Shown here: one piece after another, positions 17,380 to 26,453 of the stretch | How the letters are laid out: each line of letters starts with the position of its first letter | Numbering within the stretch: position 1 is the stretch's first letter | Origin: Rhizobium sp. P32RR-XVIII | GTDB lineage: Bacteria > Pseudomonadota > Alphaproteobacteria > Rhizobiales > Rhizobiaceae | Reading direction: 5' to 3' | DNA length: 64,000 bases | NCBI RefSeq assembly: GCF_012641395.1 | Contig: NZ_JABAIH010000008.1 | Location: forward strand, 124,001 to 188,000 | The notes under the pieces: generated by a model | Databases searched by the model: none | Told to the model about the DNA's origin: nothing | Seen by the model: only the letters and a program-made list of their open reading frames with translations | Made by a program: the position numbers and the translations under genes

Positions 17380-18254
17380 GCACCGGTCCTCTCCTCTCCA
17401 TAACCGGGCTGGCGGCTGTTTCCGATCGCGACGATGGTGCTCCCATCCTCAGGGACGTATCGCTGAGGCTGGCGCGCGGCGAAGTGCTGGGTCTCGTCGG
17501 CGAAAGCGGCGCCGGCAAATCAACCATTGCAAAGGCCTTGCTCGGCATCCTGCCGCGCACCGTTCGTGTCACTGGCGGCTCCGTTCTGTTCGAGGGTCGC
17601 GATCTGTTGACCCTTCCTCCAAAGGCCTTGCGGCGGATCATGGGAAGCGAGATCGCGCTCATTCCGCAGGATCCGCAAACAGCGCTCAATCCGGGCCGGC
17701 GTATTGAGGCGCAGCTGACCGACGGCCTCAGAATGGCGCGGGGGATGTCTGGGCGGCAAGCGCATGCACGTGCGATTGCGCTCCTGGAGGAGGTGCATAT
17801 CAGCGATCCCGAGCGTGTACTCAAGGCCTATCCGCATGAGCTTTCCGGGGGCATGCGCCAGCGCGTGCTGATTGCCGCCGCCTTTGCGCTCGAACCCAAG
17901 CTCGTCGTTGCCGACGAACCGACGACGGCACTCGATGTGACCGTGCAGAAGCAGATCCTGCGTCTGATCCGCGGAATGCAGGACAAGCACGGGACGGCTG
18001 TCATCTTCGTGACGCACGACCTCGGCGTCGTCGCGCAGATCTGCGATCATGTGACCCTGCTCTATGCTGGCAAGGTCATCGAGGCCGGGTCGACGGCCGA
18101 TGTGCTCGACCGCCCGGTTCATGCCTATACGAAGGCTCTTCTTGCGGCGAGCCCGCGCTATGATCGGCCGGACGCCGGGCTGACGCCTGTTCCGCAGGCC
18201 GTATTCGACCAGTTGCGGCGGGAAATCGGAACAGATACGAGGCCCCATGTCTGA
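17376..18254 (+). CDS. ABC transporter ATP-binding protein (DppD type)
   Basis: A 292-residue ATPase on the cytoplasmic face of the importer. Walker A is GESGAGKST near residue 46, the signature is LSGGMRQR near 155, and Walker B is LVVADEPTTALD, with the switch histidine in FVTHDLGV. It overlaps the DppC-like gene by 4 bp and the next ATPase gene by 8 bp. The C terminus is the short oligopeptide-transporter tail. Confidence 0.94.
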   Translation: MSTGPLLSITGLAAVSDRDDGAPILRDVSLRLARGEVLGLVGESGAGKSTIAKALLGILPRTVRVTGGSVLFEGRDLLTLPPKALRRIMGSEIALIPQDPQTALNPGRRIEAQLTDGLRMARGMSGRQAHARAIALLEEVHISDPERVLKAYPHELSGGMRQRVLIAAAFALEPKLVVADEPTTALDVTVQKQILRLIRGMQDKHGTAVIFVTHDLGVVAQICDHVTLLYAGKVIEAGSTADVLDRPVHAYTKALLAASPRYDRPDAGLTPVPQAVFDQLRREIGTDTRPHV

Positions 18255-19077
18255 CGTACTGCTGACGGCATCCGGCATCGAAGTCACCTATGGCGCGACC
18301 CGCGGGCTGCTGGGCAAACCCGGTGGCGGCCGCAAGGTGCTGCATGGCGTCGACATTGGCATCAGGCGCGGTGAAACGATCGGCATCGTTGGTGAATCCG
18401 GCTCCGGCAAGACAACGCTGGGACGCAGCCTTTTGCGGCTCATCAACGTCTCGGCCGGCACCATTCATTTCGACGGGATTGACATCACCCGGATGCCTGA
18501 CGCTGCGCTTCGGCCGCTGCGCAGCCGCATGCAGATGATCTTTCAGGATCCGATGGCATCGCTCAATCCGCGCCACACGATCCGGCGCATTCTCGTCGAG
18601 CCACTGCTGCTGCACCATCTGGCAGACGACGCGAAAGCCGCCGAACGGCGGGTCGCCGCGATCTTCGAGCGCTTCATGTTGCCGACCGCCTGCCTCGACC
18701 GCAATCCGCATGAGCTGTCGGGCGGCCAGCGCCAGCGCGTCGGCATTGCCCGCGCTGCACTGCTTGAACCGGACTTCGTGCTGGCCGACGAGATCGTTTC
18801 GGGACTCGATGTCTCGACGCAGGCACAGGTCCTCAACCTGATGAAGGAACTCTCGCGGGATCTCGGCCTGTCCATGGCATTCATCAGCCACGATCTGTCG
18901 GTGATCCGCGCGGTCTGTGACAGGGTCTATGTGATGTGCGACGGTCGCGTGGTCGAGCAAGGATCCTGCGATCGCGTCTTCTCGGCACCCGAGCACGCCT
19001 ACACCCGCGCCTTGCTGGATGCCATCCCTCTGCCGCGCATCGAACCCGGCTGGCTGAACCGGGTCGCCGAGGTGTAA
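18247..19077 (+). CDS. ABC transporter ATP-binding protein (DppF type)
   Basis: A 276-residue second ATPase. It has Walker A GESGSGKTT, signature LSGGQRQRVGIARA, and Walker B LADEIVSGLDVS, where the usual DEPTS reads DEIVS as is normal in this subfamily. It completes the five-gene importer. The next gene (monooxygenase fusion) starts about 200 bp later behind its own operator candidates. Confidence 0.94.
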   Translation: MSDVLLTASGIEVTYGATRGLLGKPGGGRKVLHGVDIGIRRGETIGIVGESGSGKTTLGRSLLRLINVSAGTIHFDGIDITRMPDAALRPLRSRMQMIFQDPMASLNPRHTIRRILVEPLLLHHLADDAKAAERRVAAIFERFMLPTACLDRNPHELSGGQRQRVGIARAALLEPDFVLADEIVSGLDVSTQAQVLNLMKELSRDLGLSMAFISHDLSVIRAVCDRVYVMCDGRVVEQGSCDRVFSAPEHAYTRALLDAIPLPRIEPGWLNRVAEV

Positions 19078-19193
19078 CGGTTCGGCAACTCAAGGATTCG
19101 AGCGGCGGTGGGCGGCGGCAATCAGCAACGACGCGCGGATGTCTCGCCCTGTAACAATAGCCACGAGCCGACCGCCTACAAGAACATAGTGGA

Positions 19194-19241
19194 TTTAAAG
19201 CTTGACGCCTCGCTTTGCGTCGATATATTTTAAACTTCAAA
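19194..19241. promoter_or_regulatory. Candidate MarR operators, type A, before the monooxygenase operon
   Basis: TTTAAAGCTTGA (19194-19205) and TTTTAAACTTCAAA (19228-19241). The second matches the 3233 site and the 13731 site in 11 of 14 positions each. It lies 38 bp from the chosen ATG 19280, a position where binding would block the promoter of the long CoA operon. Confidence 0.5.
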
Positions 19242-19279
19242 TAACTCACATGGCACGGCGTGAGTGGGAAGGAATGAAG

Positions 19280-21598
19280 ATGCGCATCGTCTGTATCGGG
19301 GGAGGCCCCGCGGGGCTCTATTTCGGGCTTTTGATGAAGAAGCTTCATCCGGAGCATTCCATCCGCGTCGTCGAGCGCAACCGCCCCTACGACACCTTCG
19401 GCTGGGGCGTCGTCTTCTCCGATGCAACCATGGCTGCGATGCAGGAATGGGATCCGGAAAGCGCGGCTGAAATCCAGGACGCCTTCAATCACTGGGACGA
19501 TATCGAGGTCTGGTTCAAGAACACCCGCCAGCGCACTTCGGGCCATGGCTTCGTCGGCATCGGCCGTAAGAAGCTGCTCAACATCCTTCAGAAGCGCTGC
19601 GAGGAACTCGGCGTCGAACTGATCTTCGAAACCGACGTCAGCTCCGATCTCGACTTCCCGGATGCCGATCTGGTGATCGGTTCCGACGGGCTGAATTCGA
19701 AGATCCGCAACCACTATCCGGAAGTGTTCCAGCCCGACATGATCACGCGGCCGAACCGCTACATCTGGCTCGGCACCGACAAACTCTACGACGCCTTCAC
19801 CTTCGACTTCCGCAAGACGGACCATGGCTGGTTCCAGGCGCATATCTACAAGTTCGACGACAAGACCTCGACCTTCATTATCGAGACGACCGACGAAGCC
19901 TATCTGGCGCACGGTCTCGATAGGATGGATCAGGACAGCTCCATCGCGTTTTGCGAGAACCTGTTCTCGGAGGTGCTGGAAGGCGCGTCGCTAATGACGA
20001 ATTCGCGCCATCTGCGGGGCTCTGCCTGGCTGAACTTCAATCGCCTGATCTGCGGCAAGTGGAGCCATTTCAACGGCAACTCGAATGTCGTGCTGATGGG
20101 CGACGCGGCCCACACCGCGCATTTCGCCATCGGCTCCGGCACCAAGCTCGCGATCGACGACGCGATCGAGCTGACGAGACAGTTCCAGATTCACGGTCAC
20201 AGCAAGGAGCAGATCCCGGCGGTCCTCGAAACCTACGAGGAGATCCGCCGCGTCGACGTGGCGCGCATCCAGAATGCGGCGCGCAACGCCATGGAATGGT
20301 TCGAGGTGGTGGGTCGCCGCTACGCCGATACGCTTGAGCCGGAGCAGTTCATGTATTCCATGCTGACCCGCTCGCAGCGCATCAGCCACGAGAACCTGCG
20401 CCTGCGCGACAAGACCTGGCTCGAAGGCTACGAGCGCTGGTTTGCGAAGAAATCGGGCATCGCTGTCGGAAATGACAGGTGCCTGCCACCGATGTTCACG
20501 CCTTATCAGCTGCGTGGAACCACGCTGGTCAATCGCATCGTTGTCTCGCCGATGGCCATGTACTCGGCACAGGATGGATTGCTGAACGACTTTCATATCG
20601 TCCACCTCGGCTCGCGGGCGCTTGGCGGTGCCGGCTTGGTGTTCGCGGAAATGACCTGCGTCTCACCCGACGCCCGCATCACGCCCGGTTGCCTCGGCCT
20701 CTGGAACGAAGAGCAGGCCGCGCAATGGCGCCGGCTGGTCGATTTCATACACACCAACAGCCCTGCCAAGGTCGGAATCCAGATCGGCCATGCCGGTCGC
20801 AAGGGTTCGACCAAGCTTGCCTGGGACGGCATCGACCAGCCCGTCAGCGACGGCGGCTGGCCGCTGATCTCGGCCTCCGCCGTGCCTTATCTCAAGAATA
20901 GCCAGGTCCCGAAGGCGATGGATCGCGCCGATATGGATCGCGTCAAGGCAGATCATGTCCGTGCGGCGAAACTCGCGGCTACGACGGGCGCCGACTGGCT
21001 CGAGCTGCACTGCGCCCACGGCTATCTGTTGTCGAGCTTCCTCTCGCCGGTCACCAACCTACGCGACGACGAGTATGGCGGCAGCCACGAAAATCGCGCT
21101 CGCTACCCGCTTGAGGTCTTTCGCGCAATGCGCGCCGTCTGGCCCGAGGACAAGCCGATGTCGGTACGGCTTTCCTGCCATGACTGGACGGACGGCGGCA
21201 ACACGCCGGAGGATGCGGCGATCTTCGCGCAGATGTTCAAGGATGCGGGCGCCGATCTGATCGATTGTTCGTCGGGCCAGGTGTCCAAGGAAGAGCAGCC
21301 GGTCTATGGCCGCCTGTTCCAGACCCCGTTCTCCGACAAGATTCGCAATGAGATCGGCATCCCGACGATCGCCGTCGGCGCAATCTCGGAGGCCGATCAT
21401 GCCAACTCCATCATCGCCGCCGGTCGCGCCGATCTGTGCGCCGTTGCCCGCCCGCATCTTGCCGACCCCGCATGGTCGTTGCATGAAGCGGCAAAGATCG
21501 GCCTGACTGCGATACCATGGCCGAAGCAATATCAGTCCGGCAAATATCAATACGAGGCCAACCTCGCCCGCGCCGCAACCGCAGCGCCCGGCAAATAG
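19280..21598 (+). CDS. FAD monooxygenase / old-yellow-enzyme fusion (salicylyl-CoA 5-hydroxylase or 2-aminobenzoyl-CoA monooxygenase/reductase type)
   Basis: A 772-residue natural fusion. Residues 1-~390 are an aromatic-ring flavoprotein monooxygenase (GGGPAGLYFG at 7-16, GDAAHTAHFAIGSG near 274). Residues ~400-772 are an old-yellow-enzyme reductase (PMAMYSAQDG, QIGHAGRKGS near 500, then ELHCAHGYLL). This architecture is known from Azoarcus evansii, where it hydroxylates and then reduces the ring of 2-aminobenzoyl-CoA; a related enzyme acts on salicylyl-CoA. ATG 19280 has GAAGGA six bases upstream; ATGs at 19250 and 19274 and a TTG at 19202 are possible. First gene of an operon of CoA-thioester enzymes. 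A Rid protein and thioesterase downstream favour an amino-substituted substrate. Confidence 0.92.
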   Translation: MRIVCIGGGPAGLYFGLLMKKLHPEHSIRVVERNRPYDTFGWGVVFSDATMAAMQEWDPESAAEIQDAFNHWDDIEVWFKNTRQRTSGHGFVGIGRKKLLNILQKRCEELGVELIFETDVSSDLDFPDADLVIGSDGLNSKIRNHYPEVFQPDMITRPNRYIWLGTDKLYDAFTFDFRKTDHGWFQAHIYKFDDKTSTFIIETTDEAYLAHGLDRMDQDSSIAFCENLFSEVLEGASLMTNSRHLRGSAWLNFNRLICGKWSHFNGNSNVVLMGDAAHTAHFAIGSGTKLAIDDAIELTRQFQIHGHSKEQIPAVLETYEEIRRVDVARIQNAARNAMEWFEVVGRRYADTLEPEQFMYSMLTRSQRISHENLRLRDKTWLEGYERWFAKKSGIAVGNDRCLPPMFTPYQLRGTTLVNRIVVSPMAMYSAQDGLLNDFHIVHLGSRALGGAGLVFAEMTCVSPDARITPGCLGLWNEEQAAQWRRLVDFIHTNSPAKVGIQIGHAGRKGSTKLAWDGIDQPVSDGGWPLISASAVPYLKNSQVPKAMDRADMDRVKADHVRAAKLAATTGADWLELHCAHGYLLSSFLSPVTNLRDDEYGGSHENRARYPLEVFRAMRAVWPEDKPMSVRLSCHDWTDGGNTPEDAAIFAQMFKDAGADLIDCSSGQVSKEEQPVYGRLFQTPFSDKIRNEIGIPTIAVGAISEADHANSIIAAGRADLCAVARPHLADPAWSLHEAAKIGLTAIPWPKQYQSGKYQYEANLARAATAAPGK

Positions 21599-21605
21599 GC
21601 AAGGC

Positions 21606-22400
21606 ATGATGACCACTTCCGGAAAACTTGCGGGCCGTCATGCCCTCGTCACCGGCGCCGGTTCCGGTATCGGAGCGGCGATCGCCCGTGCTTTGGTTTC
21701 GGATGGGGCACGTGTGACGCTCGCCGGTCGAAGGCGCGAGCCGCTGCAGGCTCTCGCCGAAGAGATCGGAACCAAGGGCGTCCATGTCGTCGATGCTTTC
21801 GACGTGACAAATGCAGAAGCGATCGCGAAAGGCTTGGCGAGCGCGCGGAGGGCATTCGGCCCTGTCGACATCCTGGTCAACAATGCCGGCGAAGCACCGA
21901 GCGCAGCCTTCGAAAAGACCAGCCTCGACATGTGGAACCAGGTTCTCGCCGTCGATCTGACCGGCGTCTTCCTCGTGACCCAAGCAGTTCTGCCGGATCT
22001 CAAGGCGCGGGGCGCCGGCGCGCGCATCATCAATATCGCTTCGACCGCGGGGCTGACAGGATACGGATATGTCTCCGCTTATGTCGCGGCCAAGCACGGC
22101 GTCGTTGGCTTGACCCGGTCGCTGGCGCTGGAACTGGCAAGGACCGGGATTACCGTCAATGCGGTCTGCCCGGGCTTCACCGACACGCCGATCATCGCGC
22201 GATCGATCGAGACGATCGTCGCAAAGACGGGACGCAGCGCCGAACAGGCGCTCGCTGAATTCACGAAATCCAATCCGCAAGGCAGGCTCGTCAAGCCCGA
22301 AGAGGTTGCGGATGCAGTGCTATGGCTGGCGGCACCCGGCAGCGCATCGATCAACGGGCAGGCCATTGCGGTGGCCGGCGGGGAGGTTTTGGCGGGATGA
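21606..22400 (+). CDS. Short-chain dehydrogenase/reductase
   Basis: A 264-residue classical SDR using NAD(P). It has the cofactor motif TGAGSGIG near residue 16, NNAG near 97, and catalytic Ser-Tyr-Lys with YVSAYVAAK near 157-165. A small residue and an arginine pair (GRRRE) follow the second strand, which leaves NAD versus NADP open. It sits directly after the monooxygenase/reductase (7-bp gap) and overlaps the hydratase gene by 4 bp. It probably oxidises or reduces the ring hydroxyl/ketone or a 3-hydroxyacyl-CoA after dearomatisation (inference). The first two codons are both ATG; either may be the start. Confidence 0.92.
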   Translation: MMTTSGKLAGRHALVTGAGSGIGAAIARALVSDGARVTLAGRRREPLQALAEEIGTKGVHVVDAFDVTNAEAIAKGLASARRAFGPVDILVNNAGEAPSAAFEKTSLDMWNQVLAVDLTGVFLVTQAVLPDLKARGAGARIINIASTAGLTGYGYVSAYVAAKHGVVGLTRSLALELARTGITVNAVCPGFTDTPIIARSIETIVAKTGRSAEQALAEFTKSNPQGRLVKPEEVADAVLWLAAPGSASINGQAIAVAGGEVLAG

Positions 22401-23248
22401 ACGACAAGGACATGACGATGCAAGGACACCTGCGCTCCTTCAAGGACTATCAGGCCCGGCATTTCCTCTGGGAGGTGAGTGAGAACGGCCGCGTTGCGAC
22501 GATTACGCTGAATCGGCCCGAGCGAAAAAATCCGCTGACCTTCGACAGCTATGCCGAGTTGCGCGACCTGTTCCGCGATCTCGCCTATGCGTCGGACGTG
22601 CGGGCGATCGTGCTTTCCGGAGCCGGCGGCAATTTCTCATCTGGCGGTGACGTGTTCGAGATCATCGAGCCGCTGACACGCATGGCAATGCCTGAACTCC
22701 TTGCCTTCACGCGCATGACAGGCGATCTCGTCAAGGCGATGCGGAAATGCCCGCAGCCGATCGTTGCCGCTGTCGACGGCATCTGCGCCGGGGCCGGCGC
22801 AATTCTCGCCATGGCATCCGATCTCAGGCTGGCGACCCCTGAAGCCAAGACCGCGTTCCTCTTCACGCGCGTCGGGCTTGCGGGGGCAGACATGGGCGCC
22901 TGCGGGATTCTCCCGCGTATCATCGGCCAGGGACGCGCCGCCGAACTGCTGTACACCGGCCGCTCCATGACGGCCGCCGAAGGCAACGCCTGGGGCTTCT
23001 ACAATGCACTTCATCAGAGCAGCGATCTGGACGGCGAGGCGCACAAGCTCGCCCTCTCGCTGGCCGATGGCCCGTGGTTTGCTCACGGCATGACCAAGAC
23101 CATGCTGAACCAGGAATGGGCGATGGGCATCGACGAGATGATCGAATCCGAGGCGCAGGCACAGGCCATCTGCATGGCGACGCAGGATTTTCGCCGCGCC
23201 TTTGAAGCCTTCGCCGCCAAGCGCAAGCCAGAGTTCCAGGGAAACTAG
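22397..23248 (+). CDS. Enoyl-CoA hydratase/isomerase family protein
   Basis: A 283-residue crotonase-fold enzyme. The oxyanion-hole blocks are SGAGGNFSSGGDVFE near residue 75 and DGICAGAGAILA near 128. The second acid position reads GLAGADMGACGILPRIIG, with aspartate where hydratases usually have glutamate, a pattern of specialised crotonases acting on ring or branched acyl-CoAs. ATG 22397 overlaps the SDR stop (ATGA), so the two are translationally coupled. Likely step: hydration or hydrolytic ring opening of a cyclic enoyl-CoA, by inference from the operon. Confidence 0.9.
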   Translation: MNDKDMTMQGHLRSFKDYQARHFLWEVSENGRVATITLNRPERKNPLTFDSYAELRDLFRDLAYASDVRAIVLSGAGGNFSSGGDVFEIIEPLTRMAMPELLAFTRMTGDLVKAMRKCPQPIVAAVDGICAGAGAILAMASDLRLATPEAKTAFLFTRVGLAGADMGACGILPRIIGQGRAAELLYTGRSMTAAEGNAWGFYNALHQSSDLDGEAHKLALSLADGPWFAHGMTKTMLNQEWAMGIDEMIESEAQAQAICMATQDFRRAFEAFAAKRKPEFQGN

Positions 23249-23251
23249 GCG

Positions 23252-24433
23252 ATGAGCACCGCCGCGACATTGACCGGTCCATCCCGGGATCATCTCGATT
23301 GGCCTTTCTTCGAAGGCAGCCATCGCGAATTCGCAGCCCGGCTGGACGCATTCGCGAGGTCGGATGTGATGACGGCGATCGATCACGCCGATGTCGATGC
23401 CGCATGCCGCAAGCTCGTCCGGACATTGGGCGATGCGGGGGTCCTGACCGTAGCAACGGGCGTTTCCGAGACCGATCCGTTGATCGATTCACGGCTGGTA
23501 TGCCTGACGCGCGAAACCCTTGCCTGGCACGACGGGTTGGCCGACTTCGCCTTCGCGATGCAGGGCCTTGGCACCGGAGCGATCGGCCTCAGCGGCTCGG
23601 CCGCGCTTCGCGCCGCCGTCATGCCGAAAGTGCGCAGCGGCGAATGGCTCGCTGCATTTGCACTGTCTGAAAAAGAGGCCGGATCGGACGTTGCTGCCAT
23701 GGCCTGTGCGGCTCGCGCAGATGGCGACCACTACATTCTCGATGGCGAAAAGACCTGGATCTCCAATGGCGGCATCGCCGATGTCTATACCGTCTTCGCT
23801 CGAACAGGCGAGGCGCCGGGCACGCGCGGCATTTCAGCCTTCGTCGTCTTTGCCGATGACCCCGGTTTCTCGATCGCCGAACGCATAGAGGTGATTGCGC
23901 CGCATCCGCTGGCAACGATCCGCTTCGAGAACTGCCGCATCCCCGCATCGCGGCTTCTCGGCAATCCGGGTGAAGGCTTCAAGATCGCCATGCGTACCCT
24001 CGATATCTTCCGGGCCTCGGTCGCAGCCGCCGCCCTAGGCTTTGCCCGGCGTGCCCTTGACGAGGCGCTTGGGCATGCCAGGGCGCGGCCGATGTTCGGC
24101 GCAAAACTAGCCGATCTCCAGCTGACACAGGCGGCCCTCGGCGACATGGCGACGGGGATCGATGCCGCGGCGCTTCTGACCTACAGGGCGGCTTGGCGAC
24201 GCGACGTCCAGCAATTGCCGACGACGCAGGAAGCGGCCATGGCAAAGATGACCGCGACGGAAACGGCGCAGGCCGTCATCGATCGCGCCGTCCAGCTGTT
24301 CGGCGGTCGCGGCGTGCGGTCGGGCGAAATCACTGAGAAACTCTACCGGGAGATCCGTGCGCTGCGCATCTATGAGGGCGCGACCGAGGTGCAAAAGCTC
24401 ATCATCGCGCGCGAACTCCTGAAGACCAAATGA
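23252..24433 (+). CDS. Acyl-CoA dehydrogenase
   Basis: A 393-residue FAD enzyme that puts a 2,3 double bond into an acyl-CoA. The FAD/substrate loops are AFALSEKEAGSD near residue 135 and WISNGGIADVY near 170. The catalytic glutamate is in YEGATEV near the C terminus. It starts 3 bp after the hydratase stop. The substrate is unknown; sequence landmarks are those of the general family, with no signs of an isovaleryl or short-chain subtype that I can be sure of. Confidence 0.92.
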   Translation: MSTAATLTGPSRDHLDWPFFEGSHREFAARLDAFARSDVMTAIDHADVDAACRKLVRTLGDAGVLTVATGVSETDPLIDSRLVCLTRETLAWHDGLADFAFAMQGLGTGAIGLSGSAALRAAVMPKVRSGEWLAAFALSEKEAGSDVAAMACAARADGDHYILDGEKTWISNGGIADVYTVFARTGEAPGTRGISAFVVFADDPGFSIAERIEVIAPHPLATIRFENCRIPASRLLGNPGEGFKIAMRTLDIFRASVAAAALGFARRALDEALGHARARPMFGAKLADLQLTQAALGDMATGIDAAALLTYRAAWRRDVQQLPTTQEAAMAKMTATETAQAVIDRAVQLFGGRGVRSGEITEKLYREIRALRIYEGATEVQKLIIARELLKTK

Positions 24434-24445
24434 TGGGAGCTATTC

Positions 24446-25633
24446 ATGTCTAATACCCGCGAGATCTTCGACTGGGCCGACCCGTTCCGGCTGGCCGAGC
24501 AGCTGACGGACGAGGAGCGCATGGTGCAGGATACCGCGCACGCCTATGCGCAGGAAAAGCTCGCTCCCCGCGTTCTCGAAGCCTTCCGCCATGAGAAGAC
24601 CGACCCTGATATCTTCCGCGAAATGGGCGAGCTCGGGCTGCTCGGCCCGACGATTGACCCGGAATATGGCGGCGCCGGCCTCGGCTATGTCGCCTACGGG
24701 CTGATCGCCCGCGAAGTGGAGCGCGTCGACAGCGGCTACCGCTCGATGATGAGCGTGCAATCCTCCCTCGTCATGGTGCCGATCGATGCCTTCGGTTCGG
24801 AGGCGCAAAAGCAGAAATACCTGCCCAGGCTTGCCACCGGCGAATGGATCGGCTGCTTCGGGCTCACCGAGCCGGACCACGGCTCCGATCCGGGTTCAAT
24901 GGCGACGCGGGCACGGAAGGTCGATGGCGGCTACAGCCTCACCGGCGTCAAGACCTGGATCTCCAATTCGCCGATCGCCGACGTCTTCGTCGTCTGGGCC
25001 AAGACCGAGGACGGCGTGATCCGCGGCTTCATCCTGGAGAAGGGCTGGAAGGGACTGTCGGCACCCGCCATCCACGGCAAGGTGGGGCTGCGCGCCTCGA
25101 TCACCGGCGAGGTGGTGATGGATAATGTCTTCGTGCCGGACGAGAACCTGCTGCCCAACGTGTCGGGCCTCAAGGGTCCGTTCACCTGCCTGAACTCCGC
25201 CCGCTTCGGCATTGCCTGGGGGGCGCTGGGTGCGGCCGAAGCCTGCTATGCGACGGCGCGGCAATATGTGCTCGACCGCAAGCAGTTCAACCGGCCGCTG
25301 GCCGCCAACCAGCTGATCCAGAAGAAGCTTGCCGACATGGCAACCGAGATTACGCTCGGCCTGCAGGGCTGCCTGAGGCTCGGCCGCATGAAGGAGGAAG
25401 GCCATCCGCCGGTGGAGCTGACCTCGATCCTCAAGCGCAACTCCTGCGGCAAGGCGCTCGATATCGCCCGTGCCGCCCGCGACATGCTCGGCGGCAACGG
25501 CATCTCCGACGAGTTCGGCGTTGCCCGCCATCTCGTCAACCTCGAAGTGGTCAACACCTACGAGGGCACCCACGACATCCACGCCCTCATTCTCGGCCGT
25601 GCCATTACCGGCATCGCCGCATTCGCGAATTGA
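24446..25633 (+). CDS. Glutaryl-CoA dehydrogenase-like acyl-CoA dehydrogenase
   Basis: A 395-residue enzyme that resembles GcdH more closely than general acyl-CoA dehydrogenases. Marks are the FDWADPF start, YGLIAREVERVDSGYRS, ARFGIAWGALGAAE, and the catalytic-glutamate segment YEGTHDIHALILGRAITG at the C terminus. GcdH oxidises and decarboxylates glutaryl-CoA to crotonyl-CoA with transfer of electrons to ETF. In this operon it would finish a benzoyl-CoA-like lower pathway in which the opened ring is shortened to glutaryl-CoA. GGGAG lies 6 bp before the ATG. Confidence 0.9.
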   Translation: MSNTREIFDWADPFRLAEQLTDEERMVQDTAHAYAQEKLAPRVLEAFRHEKTDPDIFREMGELGLLGPTIDPEYGGAGLGYVAYGLIAREVERVDSGYRSMMSVQSSLVMVPIDAFGSEAQKQKYLPRLATGEWIGCFGLTEPDHGSDPGSMATRARKVDGGYSLTGVKTWISNSPIADVFVVWAKTEDGVIRGFILEKGWKGLSAPAIHGKVGLRASITGEVVMDNVFVPDENLLPNVSGLKGPFTCLNSARFGIAWGALGAAEACYATARQYVLDRKQFNRPLAANQLIQKKLADMATEITLGLQGCLRLGRMKEEGHPPVELTSILKRNSCGKALDIARAARDMLGGNGISDEFGVARHLVNLEVVNTYEGTHDIHALILGRAITGIAAFAN

Positions 25634-25641
25634 GGCAAGCC

Positions 25642-26073
25642 GTGGGGTTTCGAACGACAAAGCCGCTGCGTTTCGGAGACTGCGACCCCTCGGGGATCGC
25701 CTATTTCCCATCCTACCTCAACATCCTCGTCGGTGTTCTGGAGGACTACTTCGCATCGCTTGGCTTTCCCTGGAAAACCCTGATCGAGGACCGCCGGATC
25801 GGTGTCCCCACCGTGCGGCTGGACGTGACCTTCTCATATCCTGGCTTCCAGGGCGATAAACTCGAATTCGACGTTGCGGTTCGCTGTATCGGCCGTTCCT
25901 CGCTCGATCTCGAGCATACGATATCGGCAAACGGCAAGGTGCTTTGGACTGCGCGCCAGCGCGTCGTCGCCACCTCGCTCGATACCCACCAATCACTCGC
26001 ATGGCCGGTCGACATCCGCGCCGCATTGACACATCATCTGGAGACGACTGATGCACACGATCCTGCAGCCTGA
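25642..26073 (+). CDS. 4-hydroxybenzoyl-CoA-thioesterase-family protein (hotdog fold)
   Basis: A 143-residue thioesterase. The hallmark is RFGDCDPSGIAYFPSY near residue 10, the active-site aspartate block of the 4HBT family. GTG 25642 has GAGG six bases upstream; a TTG at 25630 in the same frame overlaps the previous stop. It probably releases CoA from dead-end or excess aromatic acyl-CoA, protecting the free CoA pool, as proposed for other aromatic-CoA pathways. The next gene overlaps it by 23 bp. Confidence 0.87.
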   Translation: MGFRTTKPLRFGDCDPSGIAYFPSYLNILVGVLEDYFASLGFPWKTLIEDRRIGVPTVRLDVTFSYPGFQGDKLEFDVAVRCIGRSSLDLEHTISANGKVLWTARQRVVATSLDTHQSLAWPVDIRAALTHHLETTDAHDPAA

Positions 26074-26446
26074 AGGCTGGGTGAAGCCGATTGGATACGC
26101 CAACGGCATGGCAGCGACGGGCCGCATGGTTTTCGTCGGCGGCCAGATCGGCTGGAACGAGCGCTGCGAGTTCGAAACGGACGACTTCGTCGAGCAGGTG
26201 CGCCAGACGCTGAAGAACGTCGTAGCCGTGCTCGCCGAGGGCGGCGCCAAACCGCAGCATATCACTTCGATGACCTGGTACTTCACCGACAAGGCGGAGT
26301 ATCTCGGCAACCTGAAGGGCATCGGTCAGGTCTATCGCGAAACGATCGGACGGCATTTTCCGGCCATGGCCGCCGTCCAAGTGGTCGCGCTCGTCGAGGA
26401 GCGCGCCAAAATCGAGATCCAGGCAACCGCCGTCATTCCGGAATAG
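26051..26446 (+). CDS. Rid (YjgF/YER057c/UK114) family protein
   Basis: A 131-residue trimer-forming family member. RidA proteins hydrolyse enamines/imines to ketones and ammonia. By eye alignment, the arginine of the classical VARLP motif, which binds the substrate carboxylate, is replaced here (QVVALVEERAKIEIQ). It is therefore not a canonical RidA for 2-iminoacids. In this operon a CoA-thioester enamine made from aminobenzoyl-CoA would have no free carboxylate, which would fit the loss (inference). It overlaps the thioesterase gene by 23 bp and precedes the FadB-like gene by 7 bp. Confidence 0.88.
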   Translation: MHTILQPEGWVKPIGYANGMAATGRMVFVGGQIGWNERCEFETDDFVEQVRQTLKNVVAVLAEGGAKPQHITSMTWYFTDKAEYLGNLKGIGQVYRETIGRHFPAMAAVQVVALVEERAKIEIQATAVIPE

Positions 26447-26453
26447 GTGGATC

